A DNA stretch of 64,000 nucleotides from positions 14,766,501 through 14,830,500 of the forward strand of contig NW_026947507.1 in the NCBI RefSeq assembly GCF_034190915.1. Reading direction: 5' to 3'. The DNA comes from Cavia porcellus. Its lineage: Eukaryota; Chordata; Mammalia; Rodentia; Caviidae. The notes beneath the pieces were generated by a model that ran no database searches, was not told where the DNA came from, and saw only the letters and a list, made by a program, of their open reading frames with translations. The first letter of the stretch is position 1; every line of letters starts with the position of its first letter. Both the position numbers and the translations under genes were made by a program. Of this stretch, positions 11,364 to 23,317 are shown one piece after another.

Positions 11364-11460
11364 GGGCTGGGGATTTAGCTCAGCGGCATAAGCGCCTGCC
11401 TTGCAAGCAGGCAGTCGTGAGTTCGATCCCTGGTACCGATAAAAAACGAAAAAGACCAAA
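11364..11460 (+). mobile_element. ID-type SINE (tRNA-Ala-derived)
   Basis: A near-consensus copy of the young ID subfamily in this genome. The pol III A box is TAGCTCAGCGGC and the B box is GTTCGATCC. The CCTGC/GCAGG anticodon stem encloses a CTTGCAA loop (anticodon TGC, Ala-like). The body ends GGTACCGATAAAAAACGAAA followed by AAGACC. Downstream is a short (AAT)n stretch instead of a plain A tail. Clear TSDs are not visible. It is not a tRNA gene: the acceptor stem does not pair properly and a SINE tail follows. Confidence 0.95.
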
Positions 11461-12029
11461 TAATAATAATAATGTGCACTGCATAAGATATTTATGTCCT
11501 CATCTGATTATTTTCTGTATTATACAACGAGCAATAATACCACAAATTCCCTTAAAAGGCTTGTGATGTACTCAGCATCCCTTTCATTAAGCTTATGTTA
11601 TATTAGAAATAAATAACTATCCAATTTCATTTTTAAAAGAAAATGACAAGTGTAAGGAAAACATTTAATATAATGAGACTGATCTGATAGTGAGAAGGTA
11701 GGAAACTGCTCAGCCTGTTGGTATATTATTAACTCTTTCTGGTCACTTGGGTAACATTTTGAGTACTGTACTAAAAGAGGTAATTTACTAAATGGCACCC
11801 CAATGGCCAGAAAGAGTTAATGTAGTAATCAAAAATGAGCAATTTACTTCTCATCAACTAATCAAACTCAGTAAAATTTTTTTATTAAAATGCCTCTGAT
11901 ACTATTCAACTGAAATTTTAATTGAAAAACTGAAAGCCATTTAGCTGAAAATATGGTAGGGTGGATATTAGAGTCGATTAATTCATGAAAAGTAATGGCA
12001 TATTTAACCAGAGAAAGACAATAATAAAA

Positions 12030-12236
12030 CAACTATTACTGCAATTATTAACATCAATACCAATGCCAACACTATTTTTGAATGTTTATTATGTGGTAGT
12101 CACTATTCCAGCAGATGTGCACAATGTGTATACACATAAAATTAAATCTTCAAATCGTAGGTTTTATTACCAGAAATGGAAGAACAGAGCCGAACCACAA
12201 TTAGTAATCAACGTCAGCAAATATCACTGTCTATGA
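12030..12236 (-). repeat. MIR-like fragment
   Basis: AATGTTTATTATGTGGTAGT, CACTATTCCAGCAGATGTGC, TTACCAGAAATGGAAGAACA and AGAGCCG follow antisense MIR order. It overlaps an 83-codon frame that I do not regard as coding. Confidence 0.4.
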
Positions 12237-12344
12237 CTATTTTATTATACCCTACACTGTCTCCCAATACTTAAAGACAAAGTTTTTAGCTTACTAGGTA
12301 TCCGGATGATCTATAATATGTTAGAAGTACTGCAGTGTATTAAC

Positions 12345-12950
12345 CTAATGCCCATTTCAGAGAAATTCTCATTTAGTCTCAGTGCCAACAATACTTATAT
12401 TTTTCCTGGGTTTTGGCCTGAGTACAAAAAAGGAGTTAACTTAGCAGGCCTGAAACAGCTTTCAAAGGCTGACTTGTAAGTTTGGCCCCTGGCAGGTGGC
12501 TGGAAAGCTGGATTTCAGAAGAGTTCCCACCATTCAGATTAATAAGCATGGGGCTCAACGCATTTATATCAACAGTGTGGTTTATGATGAACCTGCTTGC
12601 CTTCCTGCTGTCTGGAATTCTGGTATGTGCTAGGCAGAGGATGCCCACATGACCGCCTCCAGTAAAATTCCGAGCACTGAGTTTCTAAGGAGCTTCCCTA
12701 GTAGGCAACTTTTCATGCATGCTGTCACAGCTCACTGCCATAGGAATTAAGAGTGCATCCCATGTGACTACAAGGAGAGGACTCTTGGAAAATTATGCTT
12801 GCTCCTCTGGACTGTACTTCAAGTGCCTTTTCCCTCTGCTGGTTTTGCTTTTGATCTCCTAACTTTAATAAACCTGTATGACTATTTATAGAGTCCTGTG
12901 AATCCTCCTAGCAGGTCATCTAACCTCAGGACCTCTGACATTGTCTATTT
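12345..12950 (+). mobile_element. Ancient LTR (ERVL/MLT-like), near full length
   Basis: A 600-bp block, more GC-rich than its flanks, reads as an old mammalian LTR. Segments include GCAGGCCTGAAACAGCTTTC, TTGTAAGTTTGGCCCCTGG, GGAATTCTGGTATGTGCTAG and CTCTGCTGGTTTTGC. A polyadenylation signal AATAAA lies at about 12867. The 3' end contains GAGTCCTGTGAATCCTCCTA. I recognise these from a dispersed mammalian LTR family but cannot name it without a search. No internal retroviral sequence is attached. Its first 147 bp are repeated at 13749-13895. Confidence 0.6.
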
Positions 12951-13056
12951 TTATTTTATGGTTACTGTGAATCTTGTAAATAATCACCCTTGCCTTTTGT
13001 AAAGACAGTTATAACGTAGAGCCAAGAGTTGTGCACACTTGAGCAAAGGTACAAAT

Positions 13057-13126
13057 CAGCGATGGTGAACTTTCTAGAGCTTTCACAGACCACTACAGCT
13101 TGCATGCCACACATTCCCTACTACTG
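13057..13126 (+). mobile_element. Short hAT MITE remnant
   Basis: Starts CAGCGATGGTGAACTTTCTA then GAGCTTTCA, nearly the same as the hAT MITE at 52109. It is about 70 bp and degenerates towards CCTACTACTG at the right, where the terminal inverted repeat is poor. No 8-bp TSD is visible. It is probably an older or internally deleted copy of the same family. Confidence 0.5.
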
Positions 13127-13748
13127 GGATAGCTCTTTTAGATTTGCAAATCTTAGCATTTTAACTTCTTTGCATAGCCTAATATGTGCCTTATTACTGG
13201 GTTTTTTTTTTCTGCTTTGGGGCCTAATTTTTTGATAACTAAAAATTATTTACAATAAAACAATAGCTAATATTCCTTACCAGAGTATCTTAGATGCATT
13301 TAACACATTGACATTCTTTCCTCCTTGATTTCCACAATGCCAGTCTCCCTATTTCTTCTTGGTTCACCTCTTTCACTAGTCCATTCTCTTTAAACCACTC
13401 CTGGAGTATGGCTTCCAGACCCCCTCACCCTGATCTGTACTGTCTCTATAGATATTCTCATCTAGTCTGACTGCTCTTAAAGCTTCTTTGATCAAAACTC
13501 AAATCCACCTTTTCATTCAACATCTCCTTTGTGCTTGATTTGTTATGATAAATCCATCAAAGTTCTCCAATTTCCACCTATTGTGTCCCTGCATCATCTA
13601 GTGACCAGTCTCCCCCATCTCAGTGAATCATTCGAATATCCAATATGCAAGACAAAAACATGAGATTCTTTTCTGATTCTTTCCTTTACCTTGGCCTTTA
13701 CAGGGAATTCATGAGCTAGTCCTGTCAATTTTTGTAACAGGTCCACTT

Positions 13749-13895
13749 CTAATGCCCATTCCAGAGAAATTCTCATTTAGTCTTAGTGCCAACAATATTT
13801 GTATTTTTCCTGGGTTTTGGCCTGAGTACAAAAAAGGAGTTATCTTAGCAGGCCTGAAACAGCTTTCAAAGGCTGGCTTGTAAGTTTGGCCCCTG
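13749..13895 (+). repeat. 147-bp copy of LTR 5' segment
   Basis: By my count 141 of 147 positions are identical to 12345-12491 with no gaps. Similarity stops sharply at both ends: CTAATGCCC on the left, GGCCCCTG on the right. ACTTCT-type sequence flanks both sides. It is a local duplication of part of the adjacent LTR and not an independent insertion, since old LTR copies would differ far more. Confidence 0.8.
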
Positions 13896-13944
13896 TACTT
13901 CTGGATGTGTAGGCTTCACTGGGAACTTCACGCTATACATTAGT

Positions 13945-14130
13945 ACTTCTCAATTGGGAGCAATTCTGAGTACTTCTCCCCTACTCATGCCCAAGGGCCA
14001 TCTGAAAATATCTGAAGACATTTCTGGTTGTCATAACTGGAAGGGTGCTGCTGGTTTCTAATAGATATAATGCTAAACAGCCTACAATACACATTAGCCC
14101 TCAGGATAAATACAATTGTAGGATGGATAG
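13945..14130 (-). mobile_element. MER5A-like hAT (Charlie) relic
   Basis: TTCTCAATTGGGAGCAATTC, ATATCTGAAGACATTTCTGG, TTGTCATAACTGGAAGGGTG and CTAAACAGCCTACAATACAC are collinear with the reverse complement of MER5A, a non-autonomous Charlie DNA transposon common to placental mammals. Termini are worn and TSDs are not recognisable. Confidence 0.75.
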
Positions 14131-15599
14131 TGTTAACTCTGAGGATCCCTGCAAAAACGAAGCAATGTAGACTACTACAATATTTAATTGCTTCAAATTT
14201 TAATTTTACATATCTTTCTGAACTAACTTCATTTATTTTTAGAACAAGACAATATTATGAAGACACATTATTATAAACCTGAAAAGACAAAGTCAAACTA
14301 AAATCTATAGTATATATGTTGGAGAGGTATCTTGCTGAAAAAGTGTAACATACATAAAGCTCTACTTTCCCACGTTTGTTTCCATTCCTTCTAACAGTGT
14401 GTCATCTATTTTTCCTCATTATTTGAAAGTATTAGAAGCCTACCTGAAATTTCTTCAAAATTACAGGAAGACCATCAGTAAATTCAGAAGGTGAGTTTTA
14501 GTTGAAAGTGTAACTATCACAAATATTTGTTACTGAACATGAACACTGATATAATTAAGGAGTCCATAATGATGTACTAAGTACTCCAGAGTATCACATA
14601 AATAGAAACACTGGACTTCTATAATCAAAGTACAATCCTTTAAGTGATCTAAATTCACAATACTAAATTAATTGCATACTTAAAAATTGGTTTATTATTT
14701 ATCATAATAAATCATTATAATAAAAGAAACATTTTGATATGAACAAATGGGATTCTCATTTGCCCTTAGCTTTTGGGCAAAACTGACTGCTAATAAATAA
14801 GTAATAATCTCTTGATATATAATTAAGAAGAAAACTTTATTTTTTTCCCGGAACTTGTGATTTCATTTAGTATTTTATAATATATCTGTAATTTTCTTTC
14901 CTGAAACAATCTTAGAAGCAGATACTAGAGAAACCATTGGGCAACAATGAATGTAATTTTTAAATGGTGAGTATAAATTTTTAAATCCTGCAAAATTTTT
15001 AAGAATTATTTTCAATATAAGAATAGAAGAATATTAGGGTTAGAAAGGATGCTGAACAATTCTTGGCTTAAATCTATATACAGGCGAAAAAAATTGTTTA
15101 GAGAGATTAAATGATATACGAAAATTCACACAACCTCTACATTTTGTTTATACATGACAGCATGCATTGCAACATCAATCATCCACAATTATATCTTAGG
15201 AGGTAAAATGTGAATTAAATGTACACATTTTTCCTTAACAAGTAATAATCTCCTTAGTTAGTGTCAGTAAATATCTTCTTTTTTGCTTTAGTGACAATCA
15301 TAAGCATACTTCATTTAAATTCCAATGATTCTTCTGAACACTTTTTATCATCTGAAATTAGGTATAGTATCATGGTCATGATTTATTCCATGTCATAATT
15401 TATTCCTCTTACCTGAGAGCAAGAAATCCTCTACTGATATCAATTAAAAGACATATATGTTAGACAGATATCCCAATTTCAGTAACTTCCAACAAATGAA
15501 AAGTATGTTTAAAAATTATAGAAAATATGGTAAGTAATGAATATTGAATATTGAAGATATAAGGACCGATTTCCTACTTTACATTGTAATATATTACTT
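14131..15599. other. No gene or recognised repeat
   Basis: Very AT-rich sequence without a supported element. Confidence 0.4.
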
Positions 15600-15614
15600 T
15601 CTTAAATTACTTTT

Positions 15615-15701
15615 TTTTTTTTAAATCGGTACCAGGGATCGAACTCACGACTGCCTGCTTGCAAGGCAGGCGCTTGTGCCGCTGAGCTAAATCCCCAGCC
15701 C
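15615..15701 (-). mobile_element. ID SINE with 15-bp TSDs
   Basis: Reverse-strand ID (AAATCCCCAGCC at the right is the 5' head). The flanks TCTTAAATTACTTTT (15600-15614) and TCTTAAACTACTTTT (15702-15716) form a TSD with one mismatch. The anticodon-stem region GCCTGCTTGCAAGGCAGGCG is intact. Confidence 0.95.
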
Positions 15702-16252
15702 TCTTAAACTACTTTTCATTTCTTTCACTGAAATTCTTGCTTTCAAATCTAAGACTACAAGCAATACATATCTATAAAGAAAAATAATTAAATTTCACTT
15801 GTCAGATCTATTACACATATAAGCAGATTTCATTATTAGCTCAGAAAAAATTTTAAGAATTCAAAAAGAAAAGTTAAGAAAAGAAAGTTGCTTCAATATA
15901 ATAATGTTTATTCTTACACAGAGGTGATTATTTCAGAAAGAGATATTTTTGAAAAATATAAAGAGAAACCATAGTATATTGGGGAGAGTTTGATTTTTCC
16001 AGTCAAATAGGCCATGAATTCTATGTTTTGGCTACAAGTACTGAATAAACCTGAATGAATCACCCACCCCCTCTAAAGCTCCATCCACAAAATTAGAAAT
16101 AATGAAGAAGCTCCAACAGCATGACTATAAGGATGGAATTTACACCTGGAATCAGAAGCGACAGTAATATCTGGTTTTGTTTCTACTTTAAAAATTGTAT
16201 CTTTAATATATTATGACAGCCTGCTTTATAAAACAATTTATTTTCTTTTGCT

Positions 16253-16340
16253 TTGCTTTGTTTTTAGGTACTAGGGATCAAACTCAGAACCTCACGCTTC
16301 AGGCAAGTGCTTGAGCTGCTGAGCTAAATCTCTGGCTCCA
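16253..16340 (-). mobile_element. Diverged ID SINE
   Basis: TAGGTACTAGGGATCAAACT, CTTCAGGCAAGTGCTTGAGC, and TGAGCTAAATCTCTGGCTCC are an older version of the reverse-strand ID. AATTTATT sequences flank it and may be a worn TSD. Confidence 0.85.
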
Positions 16341-17594
16341 CGAATTTATTCTTTATTCAAAACAGTGACAGAGTGGAGCAGTAAAAGGTAGAATTAGGAT
16401 CCAACAAGTATAGATACTGTGGTCTATTGGAAACTATGTAAATTACTCTGTTATTCTCTGAGACTTCATTTTCTGTAGGTAATTCCACTGATCTCATCTT
16501 TAAAAGCTATGATTCAGAGTTCAGATTTATAAACACAGATTTTGTTTTTTAAAAAGTTTATTTAACCATCATTCTGAATGAACTAAAAGTTGGTATTCTG
16601 GTTCTCAATGCAATATTTTAACAAACCACCATTTGAATAAAGCATATTCAAACAATACATTTTTGCTCAATAATAAATTTTGCTGAACAATTAATTATGT
16701 TATTTGAGTTTTGCTTTCATATTGTGGGCACGTTCTTCTTCCTTGTGTCCAAATAAACCTAAGTAATGAAAGCCTCTTACAGACAGGTGTCTAAACATAA
16801 AAGGAGGATAGCTTCACTCATGTTATTAAAAAGTGATAGATATCAGAGGCAATGGGTAGAAACTATATTAAAGGTAATGCATGAACAGTTCTATTTCTAG
16901 GTTTTCCAATTCCCTTTTCTTTATGTCAAATTATTTATGGCCACATTTCCTAACAAGTAAGTATGTGATGATATATATGAAGAAAGTAAAACCTTACTAA
17001 ATACTTACAAGACAAGATAAAGTAAAACATTTTTTATTCTCTTTAATTATCCAATTTGTTTTGCACTAATTTTAAAATAGAAATGTAAAAAGGTGGCTAA
17101 AATCTTTCCCTTGCCAATTCAAGTATGCTCTGTTATTTACAGAAAGTTTTCAACCAGAAAACAAACACAACTGTAAATAAATTAGAACTATATCAACAGC
17201 AATGATTTCAAATTGGTAAAGATATCTTCTTGTTTACATGGTCTTTCATATTTTATTGAAGAAATAGTAGGTTATGTTGTTATGGTTCATTATGGCATGG
17301 TAATTATTTCATGGAAGGTTGCCCCACCTAGGGCACTGTGTGTAAAGGTACACTATTTGTTCTATAAAGGTTATAACTGGTTAAGATGAAGATAGAGCAG
17401 AAACAATTACTTAATTGACAGAGTGAAAAAGAAAGGAAGAACAGTGAATCTTAAACAGAATTACAGTTTTATTACTTTTATCCTTCAGTCTGTGAACTGG
17501 GACTGAATCAGGATAGGAAATTTCAATGAAGTCTTATTTAAAATACACCTAAAATGCAACAAAAGGTTCAATGAATAATAACACTGAATTATTT
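16341..17594. other. No gene or recognised repeat
   Basis: AT-rich. Nothing supported. Confidence 0.4.
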
Positions 17595-17607
17595 AAACTG
17601 CACTTTC

Positions 17608-17756
17608 GGGGCTGGGGATTTAGCTCAGCGGCATAAGCACCTGCCTTGCAAATAGGCGGTCCTGAGTTCGATCCCTGGTACCCCTGGTACCGGTAAAAAG
17701 GAAAAAGACAAAAAAACAAAACAAAACAAAAACAAACAAACAAACAAAAAAAACCA
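17608..17756 (+). mobile_element. ID SINE, long tail, 13-bp perfect TSDs
   Basis: The flanks AAACTGCACTTTC at 17595-17607 and 17757-17769 are identical. The body has a small tandem duplication near its 3' end (CCCTGGTACCCCTGGTACCG). The tail has expanded into an (AAAC)n/(AAAAC)n simple repeat of about 50 bp. Perfect TSDs mark a recent insertion. Confidence 0.97.
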
Positions 17757-18079
17757 AAACTGCACTTTCTCTTACAACAAAATATTCCTCGTTGATAGTT
17801 CTTTACAGCTAATCTGAGCTAGGATTTCATAAAGATCCTCTTTTATGAGGGATTTTCCTTGAGTAAGTAAAAATGTTTTCTTAGACCTAAACCACTTTGT
17901 AAGAAAAATTCTTTTATGAACATGGAAGGACAATCTTCATTCTAATCAAGCACAAAAAAATTAAACCATCACAGATGAAAACTTTCCATGTTAAAATTAC
18001 TATTCTGCTGATTAAAAAAAAAATCAAATGCTGAAATTGAAAAAAAAATCTCTTGTGGCAACAACATCCAGAATATTTT

Positions 18080-18159
18080 GGGGGGGGGTATCAGGGATCA
18101 AACTCACAACCTTGCATTTTCTGGGCAGGTGCTTACGCTGCTGAGCTAAATCCCCAGCC
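18080..18159 (-). mobile_element. ID SINE with G-run in place of tail
   Basis: Reverse-strand ID body from GGTATCAGGGATCAAACTCA to AAATCCCCAGCC. Where the T-run (A-tail) should be there is instead TTTTGGGGGGGGG (G-run at 18080-18088). The flanks CCAGAATATTTT and CCAGAATTCTTT look like an imperfect TSD. The middle is altered (TTGCATTTTCTGGGCAGGTG). Confidence 0.85.
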
Positions 18160-19437
18160 CAGAATTCTTTTAAAAACATCAAAAACAATAGGAAATTATT
18201 ATTACAGTGATTATAATTTTAAATGCTTATATTTTTCATTAAATTACATGAAGTGTCTTTTATGATTTTAATTTAAAGCCTACTTCACTGACCACCCCCC
18301 CATTTGCTATACAACCTGTAGGACTTGGCACTGGCATTTCTCTCTCTGCTGGAGATTGTAGCCTTCTGCAGCCAACCTGTGGTGACAGTTATCTCTTAAT
18401 TAAAGCTCAACATACAATATAGCAGTATGAAAAAGTATTGTTGTAAAATCACATATAAAGCAAAGTAATTTTTGAGGGTACAATCTTTTTAATCTAATGC
18501 TTTAATAGCAAAGACAACTATTAAGAGTTTTGAAACTTTCCCTCAAGACAAACCTAGTCAATTTTTTATACATATATTAAAGGATAAACTACTATAGCTG
18601 TTTGTCACTTCACTGAGGAATGGTGAGCTGTATTTCTTAGGAACAGATAACACTTTGAAATATGTGAAACATTGTACAGATTGCATGATACTTTTGCAAA
18701 TGATGATGACCTATTTAACCTTGAATTGTGAATTATATTTTCTAAGTTTTAGACACTTCAAAATGCTGATGAATTGTCATTACCTTTCTGATATAAATCT
18801 CAAAAAAATGAAAAGCCACCTTTCACAGGCATCTGTACATTATTATTTATGTACAGAAAGAGCATATCACTTTGACATACATTTGCACTTACAGAGATTT
18901 TCTATTATTCCCAAGAAAGGTAAGAGCAAAAAATTCTATAAAGCTTCAATAGCAAGGGAATTCACCTGGTTATCAATTACCATAAGAAAAAATAATTAGA
19001 AATATGGCCCATGAGAGAAGGAAAGAGCTAATGTATGAATTTCATGGTACTATAATTATTTTTCTTTTAAGCCATTTTGTTATAAAAATAATAAATCATA
19101 TATTTCTTAGAAGACACACGCTTGTATTAACTTGTCCAAATTTGATTCATAAAGAAAAATTCACTCCTGTGGAAAGTTTGTGTTTATTTTGAAATGCCAA
19201 CATATGTTGTACAATATAAAGCAGCAGAAATTATGCTGGCTTATACAATTAAATAATTTAATGCAAACCTTTTCACATTTGTTTTTTTAAAAAAAAACAA
19301 CTAGTACACAAAATAAATTGCTCAGGTAAATTTAGAAATGAATTAGCTACATATTCTGAAACCTAAGCAATACGAAATATTTTAATTTGAAGGTAAAAAT
19401 TCTAAATACACATCTGTAGTACTGGTCTTTACACATC
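18160..19437. other. No gene or recognised repeat
   Basis: AT-rich. The 114-codon frame at 18655-18999 shows no recognisable domain and no supporting signals. Confidence 0.35.
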
Positions 19438-19453
19438 AAAAATTATATTTTCC

Positions 19454-19561
19454 GGGGCTGGGGGTTTAGCTCAGCGGCATAAGCACCTGCCTTGCAAGCA
19501 GGCGGTCGTCAGTTCGATCCCCGGTACCGATAAAAATGAAAAAAGACCAAAAAAAAAAAAA
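19454..19561 (+). mobile_element. ID SINE with 13-bp perfect TSDs
   Basis: AATTATATTTTCC at 19441-19453 is repeated exactly at 19562-19574. The head is GGGGCTGGGGGTTTAGCTCA. The tail is ATAAAAATGAAAAAAGACC followed by an A-run. Confidence 0.98.
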
Positions 19562-19574
19562 AATTATATTTTCC

Positions 19575-21276
19575 TATAGTAAAAATAAATTTCTATTGAC
19601 AGACAAAGCTTATTACTGATTATACTATTTTCTTAATTTTGTTTTTAAATTATTTGTTGCTAGAATACAGAAATACAATTGATTTTGTATGTCAGACTTG
19701 TATCTTGTGACTTTGCACAACTCTTTGTTAATTCTAGATTTGTTTTTCCAAAAAGATTTCTTAGGATTTTCTATACACCAGACTATTTAGTCACTAAACA
19801 GGTTGTAGTTTATATGCTTTTCATTTCTTTTTCTTATAAACAATTTCAAAAGAATTATCTAAAGCGTAGATATTTGCTCAACTCTCTAAGTACTTACCTA
19901 CCTTATAATTAACAGCCAACATTAACTATGTATTAGCATCCCCTGGCCAACAATATTTCTTGAATATAACCTTAAAAGAATTTATAATCAATCCAGGAAA
20001 CACAAGTGATTACTTAGAAACTGTCAAATACAAGATTTTTCAGTGAAATGAAACTAGTGATTAAAATGTATGTCAAGTTCTGTTTTTGTTCTCTGCTTAG
20101 TAACTTCTGGAATACAGTACTGTGGGTCACTTACTTTTTCTTGTAAAGAGTTTTGGGAGAGGTTATATTATAGTTGAAAGAATTTAGCTGCCAAATGGCA
20201 ACCACACTGGCAGTGTGCCAGTGTACGGGATGGACTGAGAAGGAACTTCAGTAAGTTTTCAAAATTTTACTGAGTTTTAAGTTTGTCATAAAATTTACAG
20301 TGAGAATCAGAAAATTTCTAACAATGTCCAATACACAGTAGTTACTAAATGGGAATTATTTATAGTTGTTTTTCTATAGGTTTGGAATTCTCATGTAGTC
20401 TTTTCATTGTATTCTTTGTCACCATATTACCTTTCTATCATGAAATAGCCAATTACTATTTAAGCTGCTTAAAATAACAAATTTATTATCTTACATTTCC
20501 AAATTATCTTACATTTAAAATTTATTATCTTACACTTACATTTATTATCTCACATTTTTCATGATGGCCTAGGTAGGGGATTAGTGGGTCAGGACAGTAC
20601 AAAGTTGAAATCAAGGTGTCTTTCTGAGTCATAATTTAAAACTGGGAAAAGTCTTCCAGGGTGTCATGATTACTAGAATCTCAGAGTTTCAAGATACACT
20701 GGAATCTAAGACGATTTTCTTCCTCTTTTCTGTACTGTCTGTATTATTTTGTTTGAAAATACAACATACATCGTACATCATAACACAATAAACATTATGT
20801 AGCCAATATAATCCAGGTGTAGGATATTAAAATTGAGTCTGCTTTTACACTTCCTCTGTGTGCCTAAATGCAACATTTGTCTTCATTCATTTCAGTGTGC
20901 TATAGATACCCGTAGTACACTGAACGCTTAAACTCCTATTGATGCATATGGAACAAACTTAGAAGTATGCACCTCAGGACCAAAAGCACATATTATTTCA
21001 TATGGAAATACATACAAAAATCACCTGTATGTCCAGACTAGTGACTTGCCTATGCTGGATTCACCAAGAGCTCTAGTTTATGAATACTTTTCCTTCAATT
21101 TCTCCCTGCCTCCCTTTTGTTTTTCTTGTCCTTTTAATTCAGGAGATTTGGAAGCTTCCAGTTCCTACACATAGGCCTAAATCTAAAATAAAAGAGGGGA
21201 ATAATGATAGAGAGGAAAGCCTTGTGTTCATTGTACCTCATGGTAATAAAGGTCTGAAAATCTTATTTGAATGAGG
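19575..21276. other. No gene; short TTATCTTACA repeats at 20470-20560
   Basis: AT-rich. A small cluster of imperfect TTTATTATCTTACATTT repeats lies near 20470-20560. Nothing else is recognisable. Confidence 0.4.
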
Positions 21277-21830
21277 TACTGTCTTAGCTACTTTTCTCTC
21301 CTGTTGAGACAAAATACCCAACACCCAAAGTTAAAGGAGAAAAAGTTTATTAGCTCACAGTTTGTGGATGTTTTGACTGGCTGCAAAGCAGGGTGGCACA
21401 TGTCAGATGGGCAATTGTTTGTGGCAGTGGAAGAGAGCAAAAGCAACAGTAGAGAGAAAAGAGACAAACCCCTTTCTATCTCTTATATTGTATCTAGTCT
21501 ATTTGGATTAGGGCAGTGCTAATCCAATTGGATTGATGATGCAGCAATCACCCACCCTTAATCCCAGCACTTTTAACCCTAGCATTGAACTATGAATCAA
21601 TCGCAAACTGTAGATTCAGCTACTTTCAAAAAAGCCTCGTCGTGGGGCTGGGGATTTAGCTCAGCTGCATAAGCACCTGCCTTGCAAGCAGGTGGTCGTG
21701 AGTTCGATCCCCGGGTACCGATAAAAAGAAAAAAAAAAAAAAAAAAGACGAAAAAGCCTCCTCTGAAAGTACATGAGGCTTTGGGGAGACATGTAGACAC
21801 AAACCAGAGGAGGTACACTCAGAAAACAAT
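21277..21830 (-). mobile_element. MaLR-like LTR (antisense), split by an ID
   Basis: Reads GTCTTAGCTACTTTTCTC, GAGACAAAATACCCAACACC, AAAGTTTATTAGCTCACAG, CAAAGCAGGGTGGCACATG, and after the ID insertion CATGAGGCTTTGGGGAGAC. This is the antisense organisation of a MaLR-type LTR. The ID at 21644-21750 interrupts it and duplicates AAAAAGCCTC, so the LTR is older than the ID. Confidence 0.65.
21644..21750 (+). mobile_element. ID SINE nested in LTR
   Basis: Full-length young ID. The flanking AAAAAGCCTC occurs at 21629-21638 and 21751-21760, although five extra bases (GTCGT) separate the left copy from the ID head. The internal A-run is about 18 bp, within the tail and before GACG. Confidence 0.95.
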
Positions 21831-21874
21831 CAAATTATCAAGAAACTAGATGTAATAGTGGGTATCCTAGAAGA

Positions 21875-22385
21875 TGGATTATGTTAGCCTGAGTTCCAAG
21901 ATAGAGCCCCAAGACACCCACCCCTTGTTATAAGCATTCTGTATGAATCTGTGAGTCTGTGTGGGATCTATTAAATATGATGAACTATTTATGATTATCT
22001 TATATTGTATAGCAAAACATTTTAGAGATGTAACTAAGGTCCTAATCAGTTGATTATGCATTAATCTAATGGGGGATTATTCGGTACGAACCTGACCTAA
22101 TAAAGAGACCCCTTCAGGAAAGAAGACATAAATTTGCCTGGAGGGGGGAAAAACCCAGAGGGGCTCCGTCCAGTAACTGCAAGGAACTGACTGCCAATCA
22201 CCTGGACAAGCTTGGAAGGGGATCCCAAGCTCTATTCTAAGATCACTGCAGACTAACGCTCTAACACTATACTATATTTGTGATGAAATGAGTAGTAACA
22301 TGTTAGATTTCCATAATGGTGTGGTTTTCCCCTTGAGACAACAATAAAATTTTTGCTTTAGCATCACTACATTAAGCCTTTAAAT
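21875..22385 (+). mobile_element. Old LTR (MLT1-like)
   Basis: GATGTAACTAAGGTCCTAAT, AATGGGGGATTATTCGGTA, CCTAATAAAGAGACCCCTTC, AACTGCAAGGAACTGACTGC, GACAAGCTTGGAAGGGGAT, and a 3' AATAAAATTTTTGCTTTAG follow the order of an ancient mammalian LTR of the MLT1 type. Superfamily placement is from memory. It is diverged and no internal region is visible. Confidence 0.55.
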
Positions 22386-23317
22386 TCAAGATTACTACAA
22401 GGTACAAGTATAGTCACTACAGAATTGCTTCTTAGAGCTGTGTGTAGAATCATGATTTTTTTGTTTAAAATGTGAAGAAACTTACATAGCAAGTTCTGTT
22501 TAAACATTTTAAACCTGTACTAGATTAGATTTTAACACACATAAGAAGCTCTCAAACCTACAGAATTTCAAGTAACTTGCAGTAGTGATTTGTTCTATTT
22601 CTTTTAGGTGATTGATTCCAAATCATCCAAAATTAAGACTCTTCATCAGAGGAATTGTATATACATTACTTATTCAAAAAGTATAAATATGTATGTGTTT
22701 CTACATATGCCTATATGTATATATACCTATTAATATGAATATATATAATATACATAATTTTCATACTATATTAATTTAACCATCTTTCTTAATCTAGAGC
22801 CATAGTAACATGATTCTTGCTATTAGTTTCTAGGCCGTCTGTTGCTAAACTACATATCTGAAATAGCAGAAATCTTATTTTCCTTTATTTTTCTACTTGC
22901 TAGTCATTCCTATCTAGTATTTACTCTTTAATTTCCTAAATTCCTTTTTCAAAAAAATTCAGCAAACATTTACAGATCACTGACAAACAAACCAATCTGT
23001 TCCAAAGATTGCATTAGGATCACTTCCCTGTCCTGCTTAGCTATTGCCCTCTTAGTCACCATCGTTCTCATCTATACACTCTCCTTCTAAAGGAGTCCAA
23101 CTTCTTTGTCTGTTTCCCCTCACTTCACAACCATTTTTTAATACTCACGGCAACCTACTAAAATCCTCCACTGCCGTCTTAAACGAAGTCCAGTCTCATT
23201 ATTCCTGATGCCATTTTGCATCACTGAGGTTTGTCACCGCTGATTATTACTTCCTTTAAATATTCTTTTTGGTTTTTTAACATTACTAGGACTTTAAAGC
23301 ATACTATTTTCTCTCCT
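22386..23317. other. No gene; AT-rich
   Basis: Includes an irregular (TA)-rich stretch at 22700-22760. Nothing is supported. Confidence 0.4.

Noticed and set aside
11364..11440. tRNA-Ala gene
   Set aside because: It has A and B boxes and a TGC anticodon loop, but no proper acceptor stem. It has an A-rich SINE tail, and many near-identical copies exist in the window. It is an ID SINE.
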